Assembly: GCA_016858145.1 (NCBI GenBank)
Contig: JAEHOE010000012.1
Span: 124,001 to 188,000, forward strand
Reading direction: 5' to 3'
Length of the DNA: 64,000 nucleotides
DNA from: Edaphochlamys debaryana
Taxonomy: Eukaryota > Chlorophyta > Chlorophyceae > Chlamydomonadales
Positions 1 to 10,478 of this stretch are shown here, piece by piece. The translations under genes were made by a program, and so were the position numbers. The notes under the pieces are model-generated. The model saw only the letters and a list, made by a program, of their open reading frames with translations, was not told where the DNA came from and made no database searches. Each line of letters starts with the position of its first letter. The first letter of the stretch is position 1.

Positions 1-3000
1 CACCCCAGCGGTCAGAGCGGGGCCCATGGCCGCCACCAAGCTGGCCTGCGGGCGTAGGGGAGGGGGCACAAGATGTTGCAAACCTAAGCGAACTGCGATT
101 GCGTCCTCGCAGCACCTTCCTGGACACCTCTATCCTCTCCAGTTCCAATACCGACCCGCAGCCAGCCCCGTGCATGGCAACTTGCCCCCTGCTTGCCGTG
201 GTTTGCGGCCCCATGGCCAGCACCAGGCGGGCGGTCTCCGCTGCGCCCATGGACCCCACCAGCTGCGCCGCGAAGGCGGGTCCAAAGCCCGCCACCAGCT
301 CCGACACCAGCCCCGGACCCATCTCGGCCACCAGCTCAGCAACCGCGGGAACACCTGAGCAGGCAGGAGGGGGGTGCGAGGGGCGGGGGGCGGGGGTGTT
401 CTCTTCTTGTGCGACACCCTTCACTCCCCAAGTTGAGTCACCAACGCCCCGTCCCGCACGAGCACTCCCGCCAAACTACCCCCTTCCCCCACCTCATTCC
501 CCTCCCCCACCCCCCTGCCCCACCCATGCGCTCCACGATGCTGGCGGTGGTCCCCGCCCCCATCTCCGCCACCAGCGCCGCTGCCCCGCCCCCGCCCATG
601 CCCGCAACCAGCTGCGCGGTGCCCTGCGGCCCCAGCTCCGCGGCCGTGTCCGCTGCCGCCACGGGGCCCATGCGGCTCACGATGGCGGCGGTGGCGCGGG
701 GGCCCAGCGCACCCACGGTCTGGAGGGGGGGAGGGGGGCAGGAAGGGGCGGCGGAGCAGAGAGCGCGTCAGCGGTGCGCAGGGCTTCGATGCCAAGATGT
801 TGAGCCCAGGCCACAAGCTGTTTGTGTGATACGCTTTTGTGAAGGGCTGACCTGTGCGGTGGCGTGTGGTCCCAGGCCCTTCTCCACCACCAGGGCCAGG
901 GGCCCGGGCCCCATGGCGGCAGCCACCGCCCCCGCCAGCCCCGGGCCCATGGCCCTGACGGCGGCGGCGGCGACGCGGGCGCGGTGGCTCCGGCGCTCCT
1001 GTGGCGGCGCCGACGCTGACGGCGCCGAGCTGGCGGAGGCGGAGGCGGTGGAGGCTGAGGTGACGGAGGAGGCCTCGGATGGGGCCAGGATGTCGCTGCC
1101 GCCGGCGTCGGCGGCGGCGGCAAGCTGGTTGGCATGTGCCGCCTCCGCCACGGCACCCGGCGGCGCCGCGACAGCGGTGGCGGCGGCGGCGGCGGCTGAG
1201 CTGGAGCGGGCGCCGCTGCTGCCGTCGTAGCGGTGGGACTTGCGGCGCTTGGGCCGCCAGCGCGGCAGTGACAGCGGCAGCCGGCGGCGGGCGGCGGAGG
1301 GAGACCCGTCGCCGCCGCTGGGGCTGCCGCCGCCGCTGCCGCCGGTGCTGCCTCCCTCCCCATCCGCGTCAGCCCCAGTGTCCGCCGCCGATCGGCCGCC
1401 GACCGGCAAGACCGGAACTCGGGGCATCGCATCCGATTGCCCCCCGCCGCCCACCACCGTACCGCCCGTACTGCCGCTGGTGATACCCCGCCCCAGCCCG
1501 TCAGGCGCGCCGTATGCCTCGTACGGCTGGATCCCGAGCGGATCCATGCCGTACTCCTCGCCGGCCGGCGGCAGGGCATCGCCGGAGACCGCGTAGTGCA
1601 GCGCAATCTCTGACGCAGCGGGCGAATCGGAGAACACGGAACTAGGGGACAGGTGCCCTCCAGATCCAACACGGTGGATCCCTTCCAGGAGGGTGCCCCG
1701 CAGAGTCTCCGCCAGCTCCTGCGGCGGCGGCGGCAGGGGCAGGCCCGAGGCGTCGCCGGTGGTGGCGGCGGAGGCGGCAGCGCCGCCGGCGCGGTCGCGC
1801 GCGGGGCGGCGGCGGTACGGGTGGGAGTGCGGAGGAGAGGCCAAGGGGTGGGGTGGCTGCCCCGCCTGCTGGTGGTGGGGGTGGTGGGGGTGGTGGGGGT
1901 GGTGGGGGTGGCGGGGATCCCCGTGGTGGTGGCGGCGGCGGCGGGGCAGCGGCGTGACGGCGTCGGAAGTCTCGGGGTCGGCGGCGGCGTCGACATCGGC
2001 GGTAGGGCCGGCGGCGGCAGCAGTGGCGGTAAGGGCTACACCGTCCGCTGCGGCAGAAAAGGGCGACGCCAGCGAGTTTCCCTGCCCCGCTGGTGTGCCT
2101 GGCGGGTCGCTCTCCCTGCTGCTGCTGCTGCCCCCGCCCCGGCCGTCGTCCCCATCCTCAGATCCGCTGCTGCCGCCGGACCCGGGCACCTCAGGCACCA
2201 CGTCCCCCATCAGGCTGTGCATGCCGCCGCTGAGCCCGCCGCCGCCGCGGCCGGGGCCGATGCTGTTGCGGCCCGAGCTGCCGGCGGTGCGCAGGGGCCG
2301 GTGCAGCGCCACCACCATGGGGCTCAGCCCCGCGGCCCCCAGCGCTGCGCCCGCGCCGCTGCCGCCGCTCGCGGGGGCGCTGGCGCCGCGGCTGCCTGCG
2401 GGGTCGGGCGGAGGGCGGGCGCAGGGTCTGAGGAGGCGGCATGCTTGGGTCACAGACTCGCGAGGCTCAGGTGCCGGGGTCAGGGCACATGCTTGGGAGG
2501 GCGTCGCAGGGCATAGCGCTGGCTCTGGACCTGTGGTACCGTATGCCCATGTCCCCGCTCCTCTCTCCTCCCCCTCCCCCCCTTCCCCAGCCCCCCCTAT
2601 TCTCACTCCGGCGCCCCGGTAGGACCATGTCACTGTCCTCATCCGCCACGGGGGTGGGGGGCCGGGGGGGGTGGCCGGCGGCGGCGGCAGCGGCAGCAGC
2701 AGCAGCGGTGGTCAGGCCGGGGCCGTAGCCGGCGGCGAAGGGGGAGGGGCCGGCGCCGGAGACAGCGCCCGGCGGCCCCCGGGCTCGGGGGTCGGGTACA
2801 GCGCTGCTGGTCTCCTTGTGGCGGGGGGATGCGGGGGATGCGGTGGTTGGGGGGTGGCGAGTGGCGTGAGGCCCCGGTTGGCGCTGGGGGGAGGCCTCCG
2901 CGGGGCCTGCGGGGGCCGGGGTGGTGGCGACGGCCGCCTCGGCGGCGGCTGGGCGGGGCCCGTGTGGCGGGGTCAGGGCTGGTGCGTGGGGGTCTTGGGC

Positions 3001-3292
3001 GGAGGCGGCTGGGGCCTGCAGGCGGGAGTGCACGCAGGCGGAGGTGGAGGGAAGTGGGAGTGGGCTTGGAGATGCAGCCCCTGCACCTTCCCCCACGAGC
3101 CCGACCCCAGGCATAACCCGCTGGCACCGCCTCGCGGGCGCTTACCTCTGCCCGCTCACCACCCGCACCGCTCTCCTTCGCGCCGCCGGTGCCCCAGCAG
3201 CCGCCCAGCAGCCGGGACACCCGCGCCGCCACGCCACGACGGCCCCCGCCGCGGCGCCCGCGGGGGCCCTGCCCTGCGGCGCCCGACTGCAT
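1..3292 (-). CDS. Large protein with C-terminal LVxxMGP helical repeats (3' end outside window)
   Basis: I built six exons: 3292-3146, 3015-2607, 2395-852, 719-524, 354-197 and 45-<1. The ATG at 3292 is the first in-frame ATG of the 5' exon, and all splice phases agree. The first roughly 670 residues are low complexity: Ala/Pro/Gly/Ser-rich, with a His-Pro-rich tract near 1880-1910 and a basic RRRLPLSLPRWRPKRRK stretch near 1250. From about 930 down to position 1 the protein becomes a run of at least thirteen 11-14-residue repeats with the pattern A-x-L-V-x-x-M-G-P, for example ELVAEMGPGLVSELVAGFGP. Each repeat could form one short helix capped by Gly-Pro, similar in rhythm to MgtE_N or FliG-type helical repeats; that comparison is inference. 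The intron at 196-46 has a GC donor, but the repeat reads straight across it (QTTA|SLVAAMGP), which supports the model. The function is unknown and the stop codon lies to the left of the window. Confidence 0.72.
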
Positions 3293-3742
3293 CGCACGGC
3301 TGCAGGCCTCGCGCGCGGGGTCAGCGGCGGCAGTGAGAGTCAAGCGCAGCGGTCAGCCGACGTCTAGCGCGAACGGCTGCCTCGCCCGGTCGCGTTTAAG
3401 TGGGTTGAGGTCACTCGCGTGTGGCCGCGCCGGAAAGACTGCGTGTTATAAAGCTGCCAGCGCTGTTGGTAGGGAGGTATCGAGCTGGTTTGCGCGCGAG
3501 GAGTGCGGCGTTGGTCGGGCGGGCCGGCGGCCCAGCACCGTCATCCGCGCACTCGCTCACATCGCTAATTATATTCTCGTCACGCCCAGCCGCTACCCTG
3601 CGCGCACAGCTAAGGCCACGCTCCACCCCACTGCAGCAGGCAATGCATGCAGCGCCCATCCGCGTGGCTATAGCGCTGCTCGCGTCGAGTGGCGCACAGC
3701 AGTCTCACTCGCGGCCTGCGCCTGCGCCTGCGCCTGCGCCCA
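3293..3742. promoter_or_regulatory. Shared upstream region of two divergent genes
   Basis: This 450-bp gap separates the ATG of the minus-strand repeat protein (3292) from the ATG of the plus-strand membrane-anchored protein (3743), so both promoters and 5' UTRs must lie here. A TATAAA-like sequence is visible at about 3446 on the plus strand, roughly 295 bp upstream of the plus-strand ATG. An AT-richer stretch (CTAATTATATTC) lies near 3564. A short imperfect CCTGCG repeat (about 3715-3740) directly precedes the plus-strand ATG. Transcription starts cannot be placed from sequence alone. Confidence 0.4.
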
Positions 3743-6700
3743 ATGGCCGCTCTGCTCCCGGGCGCCGCCACCACCGCCGCTTACGCCGCGATCTGCCTCC
3801 TGGCAGCAGCGGCGATCTCGCTGGGGGGCGTGCTGCTGCTGCAGCGGCTGAGGGGGAGCGCCCGCGCACGCACCGCTGCTCCCAATGCCCCGCGAACGGC
3901 CGCAGCCGCAAAGCTCTCGGCAGATCCACGACCATTCAAAGCGCCAGGGGAGCAGCAGTCGCGAGGCGGCCAACCCCCGCCCCGGCGCTGCCTGGAAGCT
4001 GCCTCCACGCCCGCGGCGGCGCACGCTCTAGCCGCGGCCGGCTGGGCCGAGCCAGATCCGGCCGAGGCCTCTCCATGGGTGGCGGGGGCCGCACAAGCGC
4101 TGGCGGAGGCGCAGGGCGATGCGGCGGAGGCGGCGGACTCTGTGACCGCCTGGCCTCTAGGACCGTCAGGCGTGAGCGATCGAGGCCGGCGGGGCCGACG
4201 CCTGCCGAGCCGAATCGGCAGCGGCGGCGGCGACGGCGGCGATGGTCGTGGTCTGGCGCCGGCGCCGTCGGAGCTGAGTCAGGGTCCCAGCTTCATGCGG
4301 GGTACGTTTGGGGAGGAGACCGCCTGGAGGGCGACGGCGGCGGCGGCGAAGGCGCCTGGCGGCGGCGTTGACGGCGGCGGCGGCGGACTGCGGCGGCGGG
4401 GCTATGCATCCGCCGACGGCGGGGCGGCGTCGACGGGCTCCCCCGCGGCTGCGCCCACGCCCCCGCGGCAGTGGCAGCCGCCGGGTCTGTCCTTCTACCG
4501 GGGAGGGGCCCGCGACTCCTCGGGTGAGCACCAGGCCACCCCCCTCCCGCAGCTCGACACCCCCATCCTCTGGAACCGCACTGACGGCGCCGGCGGCGTC
4601 GGTGGCGGCGGGGGGGGCTTGTTCCGGTCTTACCAGAGCTACGCAGCGGGTGCCAAGGTCGCCGGCAGCGTCTTCAAGCCCCCGCCGCCGCCGCCGACGA
4701 CGCTCCTGGCCTCCGGCTGTCTGGTCGCCGTTGCACCCGCCGCCGCCGCCGCCGCCGATGGTGCCTCCGACGGCGCCAGCCCGACGGCGCCACCGGACCG
4801 TAGCGACGCAGCGACGGCGGCCAAGGCCGCCATCAGGTCCCTCGGTTCCGTCCTCACCTCCACCGGGCTTTCGCTTCTGGCCACCGCCGGCGACGGCAGC
4901 GCACTCCTCAGCAGCGCGGGCGCCAGTATCGACGGCGCTTGCGTCAGCGGCGGCGGCGGCGGCGGCAGCACTGGCGGCGCCAGCGGCGACGGCGGCGTCG
5001 GCCGCCAGGCCAGCGGCGGCGCACGCACCAGCGGCGGCAGCCTGCGGTCATCAATGGACTCCGCTGGTGCGGCGCCGCCGCCACGGCCGTCGGGACGGCG
5101 CCGCCGGCGCTCGTCCCGCCGCACGGTGCCGTTGGCCGTTGGGCCGAGCCACGTGGGCCTCCCCGCCTTCACCAGCACCGGCACCGTCCTCAGTCAGCGC
5201 CTGGGCTCGTCGGGCAGCAGCGGCGGCGCCGCTGCCACCGCCGCCGCCGTCATACCAGAATGCAGCGCTCACCCCAGTGAGCTGCCGACTCAAGCGCCCC
5301 GACTGCTTCAACGCGCCGCCGACGCTGGTGCCGCCGAAGCCCCAGCGGCCCCCGGCGAGGCCGCGGCCTTTGGGGGCGGGCGCCCCGCCGCCCCGGGCTC
5401 TTCCGTGCTGTACCACTCCCGCTGCCGCAACCAGGTGGTATCCGTCAAGGTGGGTGCGTGCTTGGACGAGCGGGAGGTTCGTTCTTCACCTCCTGGCATT
5501 GTTCACGCTTTAGTCCGGATTGACACCTCCGAGCGTGCCATTCAAGCACCTTCGTTCACGCTTCACTCCACCCCGTTGGGCCTCACGCGGGTACCATCCC
5601 CTCTCCTCCCGCAGCTCGACGGCGCAGCCGGGAACGCGGTCGACGGCGGCGGCGGCGCAGGCCCGGCCCGAGCCAGCGCCGCCGCCGCCGCCGCCACCCG
5701 CTCCGTGGCGGCGGCGCTGCTCCGCTCCGCGCCCCGCGGCCGCCTGGTGCGCATCACTCAGATGGCGGTGCGGGGCTGCGTGCAGCTGCTGCTGAGGGTC
5801 ACGCTGGGACCGCCGCCGCTGGCTAGGGGCGGTGGCGGAGGTAAGGACGCGGCCGAAGCGGCGGCAGCGGCGGCGCAGGCGGTGATGGCGGAGGTTGACC
5901 GCTTGCTGGTGGCGGCGGTGGCTGGAGGAGGCAGTGCTGGTGGCGGCGGCAGAGGAGCTGGCGGCGCCGTCAGCGTCTGCGTGGAGGCGGCGTCGGACGG
6001 CCTGGAGGGAGGTGAGCTGCAACCGTATCGCTGAGGCATTGACCTGTCGCCCCTCGCACGTCTCTCTCAGCTACTCCCCTTCGCCTGCCCCTTAGCCCTC
6101 CGCGCCCTCCCGCTGCAGGCACAAGCCAGCGAGTCGCATGGTTTCGCAGTGTGTCACCCACCAGCCCTCCCCCGCCGCCGCCTGCAACCGCCACCGCAGC
6201 CCCAACCGCCGCCACCACCGCCGCCGCCGCCTGGCCCGCCGGCCCCGCTGAAGCCAGCGCAGCCTCCGTCAGCCCCCCGCCCACGCCCTCTGCATGGCAA
6301 TGCCTGCAGGCCGCCAGCGAGGGCGGCTCAGGAGGAGGCCCCAGCGCCTTCGGTGGGGGCGGCCCCGAGGCCTGGGTGGTGGTCCCCTGCCCTGCCGTAC
6401 TGGCGGTTGGCGACGGAGGCGCGGATGCGGTGCCGGATGCCGACGGTGCTCCACTGACGGCCGGTGCTGAGGGCTGCGTGACGGTACGGCTGGCCGTACT
6501 GGATCGACATGGCCGTGACGGCGGCGGCGCTGGCGGCGGCGGCGGCGTCCGGCTGCGTGTGGTGGCGGCGGCCCGTGAGGAGCTGCTGGCGGACGTGGAG
6601 CTGCGGACGCAGGGCGGCGGTGACGGCGGCGGCGAGTTTGCAGAGTGAGGCTGGGTCTAAGTCTGGGCCTGCAGCTGCGGGGCTGGAGTAGGAAGGTGCC

Positions 6701-7174
6701 TCGGGGCTGTCAGCGAGGCTGGGCAGCCAGCCCGACGCCCCACACAGCCCGACGTCTGTGTGTCAATGGCTTGGTGTAAGACCGTAAGCCCTCCTCATCG
6801 TGAACTCACGCACCCCGCAGGCTGCAGCTGCCGCTCCGCGTCCGTGACCTCCGCCCCGGCCCCATGGAGCTCTACCTACTGCCGCCCATCCCGACGGAGC
6901 ACAGGGCGGAAGCCGGCGGCAGCGGCGGCCGCAGAGCTGCCGACGGCTCCGCCGCGGGGGCAGGCATGGTGTCGGCGCTGTCAGCGCCGCTGGCCGCCTT
7001 CGAGATGCTTCTGCTGCCCCCCGCCGCCGCCGCTGAGCTCAATGCCCACGTGGCAGCCGTCATGTACGGCACAAGCGATAAATCCATAACCGTACAACAA
7101 TGGTACGACCATGTGCAGCCGCTGCTGTCCGACATCGCGTTCCTCATGGCGGCGGTGGTTGGCCTAAGCGAGGC

Positions 7175-7211
<37 letters not shown>

Positions 7212-10200
7212 ATTGAGGAGGCTGCGCTGGTGGGGTGGGGCGAGGTGGCGGCAGACCTCATTGCCCATTTTGACGCGGCGGGGCTGCCCGCATGCGCCCA
7301 GCTGCTGAGGAGTCTGGCGGTACAGCTGGCGGAGGCGACAGGGAACACGGAGGCGGACCTGCTGGCGGCGGCGGCGGCGGCGGAAGCGGAAGCGGCGGGT
7401 GTGGCGGTGGGTGAGGTTGCCGCGCCCGCAGGTCCCGAGGAGGTGGAGCCGGCGGCCAGCCCCGTCGCCTTTCACTCGGCCCAGTCTGACCTGGACGGAC
7501 CATCCGCAAACCCGGCTGGCCTCCCAGCGCCTCCGTCAGCGCCCGACGTAGCGTCGGCCCCCGCCGCCACCGCCGCCGCCGCCGCCACCGCCGCCGTCGC
7601 GGAGGGCAGCCGCAGCGCCCCCGAGATCCCGCAGGGCTGGGCCTGCTTCGTCCTGCCCAGCGGCGACGCGCTGGGGGGCAGCAGCGCCGCCGCTGCCGAC
7701 ACCGCCGACACCTCTGACGTCATCGACGGCGGCAGCGGCGGCGGCAGCGGCAGCGCAACCCAGCAAGAGCGCCAGTCGGGCCGCTGGGCTCTCGCGCCCG
7801 TGCCGCCGCTCGACGGCAGCAGCGACGCTCGCGACGGCGCCGGCGATGAGCCCAGCCCCTTCAGCACCCAGAACGCAATGGTAGAGTCGGGCGGCAATAC
7901 CCGCGGCGGCACCGCCACCCCTGCTGCCGCCGCCACCGCCGCAACCACCACCGCCGCCACTACCGGCGGCGGCCCGGAAGCAGCGCGCCTGCCGGCCTTC
8001 CCCGCATACAGCCCCTGCACCTGCACGCTGCTCCTCCGGCCGCCGTACATGGCGCCTCCAGCAGCGTCCCCTCGGGCCGCCACCGCCACCGCCACCGCCG
8101 CCGCCACCGCCGCCGCCACCGCCACCACCGCTGACGCCCCCAGACAGATCGCGGCGCCCGCTGGCGACGCCGCGGGCTGTGGCTGGCACACGTGGCACCA
8201 CTCCCACACGGAGGAGGGGGCCTTCGGGTCCCAGGCCCACGCCTCCGAAGCCCACGCCACCGCCGGCAACACGGGGGGAACCAACACCACTGCCACCGAC
8301 CCCCTGTGCGCCGCCGTGAGCCGCATGCTGTCCGGCGGCCCCAGCAGCATGGGCGGCAGCTCACCGCTGCGGGGGGCGATCATGGGGGCCCTGACGGCGG
8401 CCGCCAGCCGGCGCAGCTGCCCCGGCGGCGGCGCCAGCAGCGCTGCAGAGTTGGGGGGTAGCAGCGGCCTCCGCGCCGCCGCTGGGCCGCCGGCGGGCGA
8501 CGCTGGCGCGAGCACGAGCGCGGGAGGGGTCGGCGGCAGCAGCGGCGCCGCCAGCGCTGCGACCTGGTCTGCCTCCGGAGACTCGGCGGGGACGGCGGCA
8601 GGAACGTCGGCGGCGATGAGTCCGCCGATGTTCCGGCCGCTGGCGCCGGAGGGTCTGCCGCCGGGGTTTGAGGAGGTGGAGATGGACGTCCTCGTCAGCA
8701 GCCTGGCCCTGCGCAGCCCTCCGCCGACGTCCGGCCCCGCGGGCCGGCGCGGCAGCACCGGCGCGGCTGACAGCGGCGGAGGCAGCAGCGGCGCCGCGGG
8801 GCTGCACAGCGGGGGCCTGGTCCTGGGCTCCACGCCGCCAGGGCCTCTGGCAAACTTCAGGGTCAGTGGGGTCGAGCGAGTTAGAAACTCGGGCCGTATG
8901 GGCTGGCGGCGAGGGCCGCAGCACGTCAGCAACCTACCCCGCCGCAAGGGCCGCACCTCTAAGGCTCTCTCCGGCAGCGCGCTCACTCCTTGCCCTGGCT
9001 CGCCCTCCCTCCCTCCCTTCCCTCCCGCGGGCAGGTGCTAAGGTGCTGCCTGGTGGTGCGGGACCTCGACGACAAGGTACGGGGGAGGGTGAAGGAGGAG
9101 GACAAGGTACGGGCAAGGGTGAAGGAGGACGACAAGGTACGGGGGAGGGTGGAAGTGGAGGCGGAGGAGGGAGACTGGCAAGGACTGGCAAGGACCAAGG
9201 CTTGGAGCACGGCCGGGGTGCGAGGGCAGGCCCCACCCCAGGCAGCGCCAACTGCCCAAACGACCTTTCCACTCTGACGCCGCCCCCCACCACGCCGATC
9301 CACAGAGCAGCAGCGACGTCCCCAGCGCCGGCTGTGAGGACGTGCGTCATCCGCTCGACCAGGTGACACGCGCCGACCCCGGCGGGCCCCAGCGCCACAA
9401 GGCCGGCGGCGGCGACACTAGCGGCGGCGGCGGTGGTGGCGGCGGCCCGGACATGTATGCTGGCGGCGTGGGGCTGGGCGGGCTGCAGCGGCTGGGCTAC
9501 GCCGAGGTGGAGTGCGGACTGCTGCTGCGGGCGGCGGCGGCCCCGACCGAGGGCGGTGGCGATGGCGGTAGCATCGGCAGCGCCGGCGGTGAGGCTGGAC
9601 CCACCCAGGCGCAGGGCCCCGCCCATGTCGCCACCCTGGCCCTGGCGCATGTGGTGGGAGGGGCGGCGGCGGAGCCTGGCGCCGCGGGCCCCAGTACCAC
9701 GGAGGCGGTGCTGGCGGCGGCGGCGGCGCTGGGCTTCGTGGACGTGACCGCCACACTGCTGGTCAAGGTGGGGCGGGGGGGGGGGGTCCCAGGGCGGGGA
9801 CTGATGGGACCTGAGGCGGGAGGTCGCCGGCGGTGGCGAGGCCGCCGGTCGGGGAGGCGCCTCTTGGGGGGCCCGGAGGGGGGCCGGAGGTGTGCCCGGG
9901 GCCCGGGGCGTGGGCGGGGCTCTAGTGCGAGGGGGCCTTGCGACGCCCTTCTGTCCCTCCGCCAGTGCTTGTTGCTTATCCGCCCTGACACCCGCCTCCG
10001 CCTCCGTCCGCCCGCTGTGCTGCTCCCCTCCGCTCACCCCCAGGACGCGCGCGCTGGAGTCAGCGCCTTCCCCTCCGCCGCCTCCTCCGTCAGCGCCGGG
10101 CCCTTCTGGCTCGGCGGCGGCAGCTCCCACGGCGGAGGCTGGGACATGGCCAGACCCACAGCGAGCGCCGGCCCTGGCCCCGGCCCTAGCGCGGGCAGGG

Positions 10201-10478
10201 GCGGGGCCAGCAGCGGCCCTGGCGGCAGCGCAAGCGGCAGCGGCCCCGGCGGCATGGGCCGCAGCGGAGGCGCCAGCCGCCTCTCCAGTGGTCCTGGCGG
10301 GGCCTGGGCTGCGGGCGGGGTCGGGTCTGGCCTCGCCTCTGAGCTCGTCAGCGGCCCCCCGCCCTCCCACTTCCACTCCGTGCGGTGCGGGCTGCTGGCC
10401 CGCGTGCTGAGGCGCTCGGGGCCAACGGCCCGTGCTGCGCCTGAGGAAGCGGTGGGCGGTAGGGGCGAGCGCGGATGA
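3743..10478 (+). CDS. 1,869-aa protein with N-terminal membrane anchor, function unknown
   Basis: Seven exons: 3743-5449, 5615-6011, 6119-6644, 6821-8861, 9035-9076, 9306-9767 and 10044-10478. They sum to 5,610 nt, a multiple of three, and all phases match. The start is the first ATG of a frame that is also open upstream. Residues about 11-35 form one hydrophobic segment followed by an Arg-rich stretch, a typical signal anchor. Most of the rest is Ala/Gly/Ser/Pro low complexity. Ordered-looking islands are VLYHSRCRNQVVSVKLDG (across the first intron), LVRITQMAVRGCVQLLLRVTL (about residue 620), LPLRVRDLRPGPMELYLLPP (about 880) and a helical stretch near 7085-7340. These alternate beta-like strands and Gly-rich linkers suggest repeated copies of a small beta-rich domain split by insertions, but I cannot name the family. 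The last intron (9768-10043) is 276 nt and stop-free, so it could be retained. Confidence 0.75.
7174..7211 (+). repeat. GGC trinucleotide tract coding poly-Gly
   Basis: An almost pure GGC run of about 38 nt lies within the fourth exon of the membrane-anchored protein and encodes about twelve glycines between VVGLSEAG and IEEAALVGW. It keeps the reading frame. It is likely to vary in length between strains. Confidence 0.8.
9065..9150 (+). repeat. 30-bp tandem repeat that triplicates a splice donor
   Basis: The motif GACAAGGTACGG occurs three times at exact 30-bp spacing, placing candidate GT donors at 9077, 9107 and 9137. The first is the donor of the 42-nt fifth exon of the membrane-anchored protein. 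The other two lie in the following intron and stay in frame, so their use would add 10 or 20 residues without a frameshift. Confidence 0.75.

Noticed and set aside
193..1230. Long plus-strand frame opposite the repeat protein
   Set aside because: GC-rich DNA gives long shadow frames; the minus strand has the ordered repeats and consistent splice phases.
768..2642. A single 624-codon minus-strand gene at this position
   Set aside because: It is the core of one exon (2395-852) of the larger LVxxMGP protein; its ends are intron sequence and its first codon is not an ATG supported by context.
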